A DNA stretch of 64,000 bases from an uncultured Bacteroidota bacterium (GTDB lineage: Bacteria > Bacteroidota > Bacteroidia > Chitinophagales > Chitinophagaceae): assembly GCA_903903635.1 (NCBI GenBank), contig CAIUZK010000256.1, positions 1 through 64,000 on the forward strand. Reading direction: 5' to 3'. Below are positions 1 through 12,000 of this stretch, piece after piece. The notes under the pieces are model-generated. The model was not told the DNA's origin. It ran no database searches and saw only the letters and a list, made by a program, of their open reading frames with translations. Within the stretch, counting starts at the first letter, position 1. Each line of letters begins with the position of its first letter. The translations under genes and the position numbers were made by a program.

Positions 1-3000
1 GCCGCCGGTGCCTATAGATGCTATCGATATATTACTGCTAGTCCATACACCTGATGGTGTAACGTCTGATAATGTTGTTGTCTGGCCAACGCATATATTG
101 GTTGCTCCGCTAATTGCGGATACTACCGGTAATGCATTAACTGTAACTACCGTTGTGGTACTGCAGCCTGTGCTTAAAGAATATGTAATTGTTGAATTAC
201 CCGGACCAACACCTGAAACTACACCACTGGTGGCATCAATTGTTGCAACGCCCGGTGAAGCGCTGCTCCACGTGCCGCCACCTGCATCGGTAAGTGTAAC
301 ACTTCCTCCAACGCATATCGGCGCATTGCCTGATATGGCTGATGGATTTGCATTGACTGTAACGCCCCTTGTTGAGAATGCCGTACAGCCTGCGCTCGTA
401 ACTGTATAGGAAATAGTTGCAGTGCCTGCCGAAGCTCCTGTAACAAGGCCGCCCACTACACTTGCGATAGTTGCATTACTACTGCTCCAGGTTCCACCTG
501 GGGTAGCATCTATCAAGGACGTTGTCTGGCCCTGGCACATGGTCGCTGTTCCGGTGATGGCTGCTACCACTGGCATTGGATTAATTGTAATCACCTGTGT
601 TGCCAGGCAACCTGTACCTAATGAATAGGTAATAGTTGTCGTGCCACCACTTAAACCTGTTACAAGACCACTGACAGATCCGATGGAAGCCACCGATGGA
701 TTGCTGCTGGTCCATGTACCAAATGCGGTTGCATCTGTTAGTGTTGTTGTAGTTCCCTGGCAAAGCGAGAATGTTCCCAATATTGCTGTTGGCAACGGAT
801 TAACAACCAGCCATAGTGTAGTAAGACATCCTGTTGGTAACGTATAAGTTATTGCAACAGTACCTGGTGATACTGCCGTAACAAATCCTGTTGTTGGATT
901 GATGTTAGCAATACCTGGTGTAGCACTGTTCCATGTACCACCCGGTGATGCATTTGTAAAGGTTGTTGTAGTTCCCTGACACATAAATGCAGGACCTGAA
1001 ATCAAAGCAGGCAATGGATTTATTGTCAAAGGAGATGTGGCATAACAACCTGTTGAACTAAATGTAAATGATATAGTAGTTACACCTGCCGCAACACCGG
1101 TAATTATACCTGTTCCGGAACCAATTGTGGCCAGAGAAGGCGATGCGCTGCTCCAGCTACCACCTGGCGATGCTTCCGTTACCAATCCAGTTGTGCCGGG
1201 GCAAATTGTTGATATACCTGCTATAGGCAATGGTGATGCCCCTACCACTGTGGTATTGCTAGCCGGAGACAATCCCGAACATCCGAATGAATTCTGGTAA
1301 TTAACGGTTACTGTTTCAGATCCGGTACTTGGCCAGCTGAGTGTTATTGTATTGCTGCTGGTACCGGCGCTGCCTGATATTAAGGTATATCCGCCTGGTA
1401 TGGTCCAGTTGTAATTGCTGTAACCTGGCTGTGTCGAATAAGTTACTGCATCACCGGCGCAACTTGCTGCTGAAGGTGAAACTGTAAAGGTTGGAGTTGG
1501 TGATGGATTTACCGACACCATTACTGTTGCTGTACTGCTGCACGTTCCGTTCGATCCGGTTACTGTATAAGTTGTTGTTATAGTCGGACTGGCTGATACA
1601 GAAACGCCGGTAGTTAACGATAATCCTGTTGCAGGCGACCATGAATAGGTAGTTGCGCCGCCAGCCGTCAAAGTAGTACCGGTGCCAATGCAGATCGTAA
1701 CTCCTGGACTTACTGTCACAATCGGCAATGCATTTACCGTTACAGTTCGCGTAGCGGTATTGCTGCACGTTCCGTTCGATCCGGTTACTGTATAAGTAGT
1801 AGTAGTCAGCGGTGTAGCAGTTACTGTTGTTCCTGTTGAAGAGGAAAGACTTCCTGCCGGCGCCCACGTATAGGTTGTACCGCCTGTGCCTGTAAGGGCA
1901 GTTCCTGTTCCGGAACATACTGCTGATGTACCACCTGTAATACCAATAGTTGGCGCTACATTAACAGTAAGGGTAACAACTGATGAATTACTGCACCCTG
2001 CTGCTGAAGTACCGGTTACAGTGTATGTGGTAGTCACTGTAGGTGAAGCGGTAACACTGCTGCCCGTAGAAGCCGATAAGCTTGCTGCCGGAGACCAGGT
2101 ATACGTCAATGCTCCGGTAGCATTAAGCCCTACAGATACATTGCTGCAGGTTACTGTACTTACACCGCCACTCACTGTTGGCAGCGGATTAACTGTTACT
2201 GCTGCAGTTGCTGTATTGCTGCAACCATTACTGTTTGTTCCGGTTACTGTATAGGTAACAGATGAAACAGGGTTTGCATTTACACTTGCCCCTGTGGTAG
2301 CCGATAGTCCTGTTGCAGGCGACCAGATATAGCTAGTCGCGCCCGATGCAGATATTGCTGCCGGGCCTGCGCCTGTGCAGAAACTGTTGCCTGTGGCAGT
2401 TACAGTTGGTAATGGATTGATGGTAATTGTAGCTGTCTGATAACAACCTGTACCAACAGTATAAGTAATAACTGATGTACCAGCTGTTACTCCTGTTACT
2501 ACACCTGTTGTTGACCCTATGCTTACATTACCGTTATTGCTGCTCCATGTGCCACCTGAAGGGGTGCAATTTACAGTTGCGGATGCGCCAACGCATAGGG
2601 CTGTTACTGGTGGTATGGTATAAGAAATAATAACAAAACCATTCCCACTCGAATTGTAGCCTTGGGTATGTGTGAACCCTGTAACCAAAACAGGATCCGT
2701 AAACGATGACCCGCCGCCACCACTGCTATAAGAACCGCCGCCGCCACCGTAATAACCGCCGCCGCCGCCAGCACCCCAGGTAGCTGATGCAGCATTACCG
2801 CCATTCCCAAGGGATCCGGGCGATCCGGGTGATCCTCCTACACCGGCAGATGTTCCACCCGCACCACCAGCTAACTGTGTTCCTCCTCCTCCTCCAGCAC
2901 CACCTCCGATAGTAGACACACCGGATTGTCCAGTTAGCCCACCACCATGTCCTGCCGCAGCAGGACCGGAATAATAACTTGCACCACCCGCACCACCTGC

Positions 3001-6000
3001 AATTACGACCCTATTAGACAACGCAATACCACCAATACGTATATCAGATGCTCCACCTCCGCCTCCTGCGTATGAATAACCTATACCTGCATTCCCGCCA
3101 CCATTAAAACCACCTAAAGCAGAAGCACCTCCAGAAAAGTTACCTGCGTCACCAATTCCACCGACATAGATATTTAGCACCTGGCCAGCTGTAACAGCGA
3201 GATTGCCCTGAACCCTGCCCCCGTAACCTTGAGGTACGCTACAGCATCCATAAGCTCCACCTTCGGCACCCTGAACATCAAAAGTTAAACTAGAAACACC
3301 AGCTGGTACGATATATGTCTGAGCACCTCCTGTATAATTAAATGTGCTGGTTGATAAACCACCACCTGAAAATGATATAGCACCCGGCAACGGATTAACG
3401 GTTACCGTAACATAACCTATACCCGTGCATGTGGTACCTACACCTGTAATGGTATAAGTAGTAGTTACAGTTGGCGATGCAGTTACGCTCATTCCTGTTG
3501 TAGAATTCAAAGAAGCGCCTGGAGCCCATGTATAGGTAATACCTCCTGTTGCATTAAGTGCAATATTCCCTCCGTTGCATATAGATACACCTGGTCCTGC
3601 ACTGATTACTGGCAACGGATTAACAGTTACTGTTGCTGTTGCTGTATTGGTACAACCTGCTGCAGTTCCTGTTACTGTATAAGTTGTTGTTACTGTCGGG
3701 CTGGCCGTAACCGGAGAACCGGAAGTTGCCGATAGCGCCGTGCCCGGTGTCCATGTATAGGAGGTTGCGCCGCCAGCAGTTAATGAAGCTGAACCTGCTC
3801 CGCTGCAATAAGGTGCACCAGCCGATGCTGTTACTGATGGTAATGGATTAATGGAAACCATTACTGTTGCTGTACTACTACAGCCTGCTGTTGTACCGGT
3901 TACTGTATAAGTTGTTGTTGATCCTGGTGTTGCATTTGGATTAGAACATCCGCCACATGATAAGCTGCCTGATGGCGACCATGAATAAGATGTTGCTCCG
4001 CTTGCGCCCAAAGGTACTGGTACACCTGCGCACACTGTTGCGCCGCCGCTTGCACTTACCGATGGGTTAGGAGTAATGGTTACTGAAGCATGAGTATTAC
4101 AACCGCTGGCGCCTTCCGTTACTGTATAAACGGTCGATGAACTTGGGTTCGCAATAACTGTAGAACCGGTAGTAGTGCTTAATGATGTACCCGGAGACCA
4201 GGTATAACTTCCTGATCCGCTAACTGTTACTGATGTTGAACCGGTAAAACAGATAGTTGATGATGGAGTAAATGTAAGTATCGGTGAAGCATTAACAGTT
4301 ACTGTCATTGTTGCCGTGCCGCTGCAACCCGCTGTTGTCCCGGTTACTGTATATGTTGTAGTTGATAATGGCGATGCTGAAGTACTTGCACAAGTAGAGC
4401 ATAACAAACCAGTAGTTGGCGACCAGCTATAAGTAGTGCCGCCACTTGCTGCAAGCGTTGTCGAATTGCCTGAACAAATTGGAGTAACTGTAGCTACGGT
4501 AATAGTCGGTATCGCATTAACCGACACTGTTACAGTTCCTGTTCCGGTACAGCCTGCGCCACTGGTACCCGAAATAGTATAGGTAGTAGTAGTGGCTGGC
4601 GTTGCCGTAACATTAAAACCTGTAGATGCATTTAATGATGATGATGGCGTCCACGTATAAGTCAGAGCTCCTGAAGCGGTAAGGGTAGTATTGCCGCCTG
4701 GGCATATGCCTGCACCTGATCCTGCACTGATGGTTGGCAGCGCATTAACGGTTACTGTTGTTGTTCCTGTCGCACTACATCCCGATGTTGTAGTAGCTGT
4801 AACAGAATAAGTACCTGCTGCTGCACCGGTTATTGATGAAATAGAAGGTGTTGCAATTGTAGAAGTAAATAATGATGGCCCGCTCCATGAGTAGGTTACA
4901 GCCGGTGCATACCTTGCCTGTATATATAAACGTTTTGTGGTACCAAAGCACGGATCAGTAAATGTTGTATTATCAGCCATAATTGTTGCGCTGTTATGCC
5001 CCAATAAATAGCTGCTTACCACTGATACACTATTAGATCCGTTACAGGTTCCTATAGTATATGCACCACATGCTCCGTTTGGTGTACCATAACTTGCAAA
5101 ATCAATCGCTACAAACACCGTGCCTGCTGGCGCTGTCATAATTACCGGGCTGTTTTCAGTTGCGGTACCACATATAGTACCTGTACCTGGTGCGACATTT
5201 GCATTGAAATTCACAGTACCACCCGCACAAACCGGACTGGTATTGGTAGGTGCGAGAACAGGTAATGGATTAACAGTTGCTGTTACCGATGATGTATTTA
5301 AACATCCCGATAAAGATGTCCCTGTAACAGTATAAGTAGTTGTAACCGTCGGACTGGCTGTAACACTGGCTCCTGTTGATGATGATAAACTGCCCGATGG
5401 TGTCCAGGTATATGATGAGCCTCCTGATGCGGTTAATGTTCCTGATGACCCGTTGCAAATAGTAATACCTGAACCTCCGCTGATACCCGGTAATGGATTA
5501 ACAGTTACAGCCACTGTAGCAGTAGCTATGCAACCAATACCACTCGTCCCGGTAATTGTATAAACTGTTGTTGAACCAGGATTTGCCAGAACACTGGTCC
5601 CTGTGGTGGATGATAATCCCGTTGATGGCATCCAGGTATATGTGGTCGCACCCGATCCAGTTAGAGTTGCTCCTGACCCGCCGGCACAAATAATTGCACC
5701 GGAGCCGCCACTGACTGTTGGCAACGCATTAACTGTTACTGTTACATAGCCCACATTGCTGCAACCTGTTCCGCTTGATCCGGTTATGGTGTACGTAGTC
5801 GTTGATGTTGGATTTGCAGTAACAGTAGTACCTGTTGTTGCCGAAAGACCTGTGCCCGGAGACCATGTATAAGTAGTAGCGCCTGAGGCAGTAAGCGGAG
5901 TAGAGCCGCCGATGCAGATAGCTACACCAGGACCGGCACTTATTGTCGGTGTTGAGTTAACAGTTACTGTTACTGTATTTGTGATACTGCAACCAAAACT

Positions 6001-9000
6001 ATTATACCCTGTAACAGTATATGTTGTTGTCACGGTAGGGCTGGCAATAACTGCCGGGCCTGCCGTTGATGATAAACCTGTTGATGGCGACCAGGAATAG
6101 GTAGTTGCGCCGCTTGCGGAAAGTGTTGTACTGTTTCCGCTGCATATTGCCACACCCGGACTAACCGTGATGGCTGCCGGTAATGCGTTAATCGTAACAT
6201 TCAGTGATGCCGGAGTAGAGCAGCCGTTGCTTGTACCCCACACCCCTACTGTATAGATACCAGTAACAGTTGTTGTAAATACTGTACTTGGTCCGGTAGT
6301 AGTTGAAAGACCGTATGACGGATACCATGAATAGGTAGTAGCTCCGGAAATGCTTAACGGAACGCCTACACCGCTGCAACCGGAGAAGCTGGTTGGTGTT
6401 AAGGCAAGAACCGGGTAAGGATTAACTGTAACCACTGCAGTTGCAACACTCGTACAGCCAAAACCATTGGTTGTTGAAACTGAATAAGTAGTTGTCGAAG
6501 GTGGGTTGGCGATTACCGCATAGCCGGTTGAGGCGGTGAGATAAACGTTGGGCGACCAGGTATATGTCGTTCCGCCTGTAGCAGAGATCGGGGTAAACCC
6601 GCCGGTACAATAAGCGCCGCCTGTAGCAATCAGAGCCGGCGACGGATTAATATTAACAGTAGCAGTTTTAGTAGCGCTGCAACCGGCACCGCCTGTTACC
6701 ACTACAGAATAAACAGTTGTTACCGTAGGTGTAGCTATTACACTGGCGCCTGTGGATGATGATAATGATGCAGCCGGTGTCCAGGAATATCCTGTACCAC
6801 CCGATGCGGTAACAGTAGTCGGAACTCCACCACATACAAATGGTGAAGAAGTTGGCGTAACACTGGTCGGGAACGGTGTTACTGTTACATTCACGGTAGT
6901 AGTAGTAACAATGAAACCATCATTTATCTGCACTACGAATGCATCACTGCCTGAATAAGTATAGTTTGGTGTATAGCTCATACCGGTCGGGGTGATTACA
7001 CCGCCGGTTGAGGTAGCAGTATATGAAGCCACTCCTGTCAGCGAGCCATGAAGCGGTGATGTTACCACAGTCCATGTTTCTGTCTGCGACAGGTCGACAT
7101 CACTGATCTGCATATTGCTATTGATACTATTGGCAGTGCTGCCCTGGCAAACAGTCAAAGTCTGCGTACTGCCTGCTGTAAATACTGGAGGACTGTCTGG
7201 TACATTAAGGAATGTCGATAAAAACGCGGAACTAAAGTGAGATACGGCCATGTCTGGCTTTCCATCTCCGTCAAGGTCACCCACAGATACACTATACGGA
7301 CTATTATCTGTTGTCTCCGGTACAGCAGCTGCAAAAGAAATACTACCAGTACTACTTGTATTTCTGAGTACCGATAAACCCGATACGCCGGTGGAGCCAC
7401 TGTTCGCCACTACCACGTCGGGCTTACCATCTCCATTGAAATCACCAAGATCTATGGAAGTTGGTTGGCTGCCAACAGACACCGGCACCCTTGCGGCAAA
7501 ACTTACTGAACCAACTCCTGAACTTGTATTTAGGAAGCAGGAAATAGTTCCGCCAGTTCTGTCTGCAGTTACTAAATCCAGCTTACCATCTCCATCAAGA
7601 TCCCCGATACTCACATGAGTTGGATTTGCACCCGTACCGATATCAATTCTTGTGCCGAAAGTGAAGGAACCAGGTGTGCTGGTATTTCGCCATACCGATA
7701 CATTATTCGCAGAGACATTGGAGACAGCGATATCTGTTATATGATCTCCGTCAAAATCGCCAACAGCTATTGAACCGATGTCACTAGACCCAGCTGAAGT
7801 TAACGGAATTGCTGAGCCAAAACCTATAACGCCGACGGATCCCGTATTAGGAAAAATCTGAACGGTAGAGCTGGAACTATTTGAAACAATAAGGTCAGGC
7901 CTGCCATCTCCGTCAATATCCGCAACTGCAACCGATAATGGGCCAGAAATGGTAGGGATTGCTACCCCAGTGGCAAAACTGATAATTCCAGGTGCAACAG
8001 TGGTATTCCTGAAAACTGCAACCTTATTGTCAACGTTTTGAGTTACTATCACATCTGGTTTACCATCACCATCTACATCCTGAACAGCTAAAGAAATAGG
8101 ACCAGAACCGGACCCTGTGCCGAATGACATACCTCCAAGTACACTGATACTGCCAATACTTCCGTTATTCCTGAATACTCTAAATGTATTACTTGATCGA
8201 TCAATTGATATTACATCAGCCTTGCCATCACCATCAATATCCGCAATCTGTGTCATAAATGCAGTGGTATTACTAGCAAAATCCACCTTCGGATTAAAAT
8301 GCACTGTAGTCAGGATCACCCCTGCATAAGTAGGCATGAAGTAAGGTGAAGAATAAGCAATGGCGTTACAGCCTGTATTATCCACAGTTATCATCCTGTC
8401 GGTACCTTCATTGGGTACTGTCACATTCAATACTGTAGCACTGGCAGTATTTACCGTTGCCTTTGTGGCGCCAAACCACACTATATTATTGGCAGGGGTT
8501 GTATTAAACCCTGTACCATTTATATTCATTGTTGTTGCAGGTACACCCGAACTAGCACTAAGCGAACTGATCGTTGGCGGGTTTATTACGTTTAGTGTAG
8601 TAGTTGCTGTTGCGCTGCATCCTGCTACCGAAGTTCCTGTTACTGTATAAGTTGTAGTTACCGAAGGCGTTGAAGTTACCGTAGCTCCTGTACTGGCCGA
8701 TAAGGCAGTTGCAGGAGACCATGAATAAGTTGATGCCCCGGTTGCTGTTAATGCTACTGAAGTTGTTAAGCACACATTCTGGGAAGGTGTAACATTTACC
8801 GTAGGTGTAGCATAAACGGTTACTGTAGAAACCGTATAGCAACCTGTACTCAAAGAATAGGTAATATCTGCAGTTCCTGCTGCTACGCCTGTAACTGTTA
8901 CAGTAGTGGTAGCTGTTCCTGAAAGGCTAACATTACTGCTTAGGCTACTCCATGTGCCACCACTTGTAGCATCTGTCATGGTAATAGATGAACCCGTACA

Positions 9001-12000
9001 AAGTAAAGAAGATTGTGGTGTAATAATAACAGTACCATTACCAGATTGCATGCCACTTAATGTAACACCTCCGGTAACACCACCCAGATAAGAAGAACCG
9101 CCACCGCCGCCGGCTGCAAAAGCGCTGCCGCCGCCGTAATACCCTCCACCGCCACCAGCTACATGATAGCTCCCCCCCATCATACCTCCAATACCCAAAC
9201 TTCCGGCAATACCAGGAGAAGAACCTGCAGTACCACCGCCCACCTGAGTGCCACCTCCACCTGGAGTAAAGCCACCAAAACTAATACCTATACTACCTGA
9301 TAACCCGCCACCAGCACCACCGGCGCCATAATCCGGACAACCTGTGACACCGCCACCACCGCCACCGGCTACGATTACCCTGTTAGCTAATCCTGTTCCG
9401 CCAACACGAATATCGGAAGCACCGCCGCCGCCGCCGCCATATTGGCCCGATGATCCACCACCGTTATATCCACCAACTGATGACGGAGTTGAACCAATAA
9501 TTGTTGAAGGCTGACCGCCAACATACACATTTAAAACCTGACCGGGCGTAACACTTAATGTACCATATGCATAACCGCCCAGGCCTCCGTCATTTTGCAA
9601 AGTCCCACCACACACTTCCGACTGACCTCCCTGTGCGCCATATAGCGCTAAATTAACACTGGTAACCCCAGCAGGAACTACATAACTCTGAATAGACCCT
9701 GTATAATTAAATGTTGTAGGGCTGCCGCCACCACCTGTGCCGCCAGCTATCGCTGCAGGCAACGGATTAATTGTTACCTGTATTGTAGCAGTATTGCTGC
9801 AACCCGATGTTGTTCCCGTTACTGTATATGTAGTAGTTACTGTAGGGCTGGCTGTTACTGTAGCTCCTGTGGTTGCTGTAAGGTTTGTATTCGGCGCCCA
9901 GGTATAGGTAGTGCCTCCTGTGCCGGTAAGGCTTGTGCCGGTACCATTACATATTGGGCTGGTGCCACCGGTAATGCCAATGGTTGGAATTGGATTCACT
10001 GTCACCTTAACACTATCCATACAGCTATGACCGTTAAAAGTGGTAGTACAGTAATAAGTTGTTGTTACTGTTGGTGTAACAGCTATCGATACTGTTGTAG
10101 CTCCTGTTGACCATAAATAAGTCTTTGCATAGTCAAATTCAATAATGTAACGTAATACAGATGAAAGAGGTAAATCATTCCATGCACCTCCGCCTCCGGT
10201 AACCATTTGTCCCCAGTCCTCTGATCCTCCTGAATTATTCGGTTCACCCGGATTCCACGCAGTAAAAGTAACAGCCTCTCCATCCGACCATTCCCAGCCA
10301 CCGGCAGGTTCGCTATAGAATGGAGATGCGTGATTCTGCCACAAACCTATCCAGCATCCGGCACTCGCCACAAGTCCGTTTACAAACGTATTCTCTGCGC
10401 TGCTGGTAATAGAAACCAGGTGGCCTGATGTGCTTGATGCCGCAGTATTGGCAACGGTCCTGTTATAAGCGCCGACACTGGTATAATAGGTATGTCCTGC
10501 ATAAATTTGTGGTGCACCATATAATGTCGGATTGAGCTGCGCAGCTGTAGGGGTGGCGCTTAATGATATAGTCGCTCCTGTACATATAGCCGTATCATGG
10601 CTAAGCAAATGGCCGTCGATAATACTAACATATGTACTGTGGCTCATTGTACAGCTATAAGTATTGGTCATGGTATAACTAACCACCCCGACTGTATTAA
10701 CCGTAATCGACGATGATGTTGCACCGGTACTCCACGCATAACTTGAATATCCGGTGGTCTGTGCCAGTACGGCAATAGAATCACAACTGAAAACAGAATC
10801 CGGAATTGTTTGTGGAGGCAATGGGTTAACGGTCACAGTCACATTAGCCGAAGTGCTGCAACTTCCTGTAGTACCAGTTACAGTATAAGTAGTTGTTACC
10901 GTAGGACTGGCAGTAACACTAGCCCCTGTTGAAGCAGAAAGCGTAGCTGCCGGAGCCCATGTATAAGTAGTAGCCCCCGTTGCCGAAATTGATCCCGGAC
11001 CTGCACCCGCACAATAACTGGCGCCTGTACCTGATACAGTTGGCGCTGCATTAACAGTAATAATAGCTGTAGCTGCACATCCACCAGGCATTGTATAACT
11101 GATAGTATCCACACCGGCTGTAAGCCCTGTTACAGTACCACCTACCACACTGGCGCTGCTATTGCTGGCACTCCAGGTACCACCCGGGGTTACATCGCTT
11201 AAAACAACTGTGGCACCGGTACATACCGTACCGCCGGCACTGCCACTAACAGCTATTTTACGCAAACGTGAACCAATAAATTCGCCGGTCAAAATATTAC
11301 CGCTAATATCAGAATACACCACCCAGGGATTATTGAAAGTTGCAGCAGTTGCTGGTCCTCCATCTCCCGAATAGCTGCTTGCACCGGTACCTGCAAAAGT
11401 GCTAATGATCCCGGATGAATTTATTTTCCGGATCTTATTCGTATTAAAACTTGCCACATACACATTGCCACTGGCATCAGTACATACACCATTATAATTA
11501 TTACCAATTTGAGCTGAGGTTGCCGGGCCACCATCTCCGGTAGCGCCAGCGCCGCCATTGCCCGCATAAGTACTTATTATGCCCGAAGTATTGATTACAC
11601 GGATTGTTCCTGAACCATCGTTTCCTATATAAAGGTTCCCTGCAGCATCAAATGCCAGGCTGAAAGGATATGCTAATGTCGCTGCTGTTGCAGGGCCGCC
11701 ATCACCGGTGCTTCCCCAAGTACCTGTTCCGGCAAAGGTGCTGATAATACCGGACGTATTTACCTTACGTATAGTATTATGCGCTCTATCAGTCAGATAC
11801 AGATTACCACTGGCATCAAACGCTGTACTCAACACATTACCAATATTAGCGGCAGTTGCCGGACCTCCATCTCCTAAAATACCCCCGCCACCAGCAAAAG
11901 TTGTAATAATACCAGAGGTGTTTACCTTACGGACACGAAAATTGCTTTGATCTGCAATGTATAAATTTCCACTTACGTCAATAGTAAGGCCAAATGGAGC

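Noticed and set aside
1451-1918. Minus-strand 155-residue reading rich in Asn/Tyr/Arg
   Set aside because: Another frame of the giant adhesin; many such readings across 1-13932 come from its repeats.
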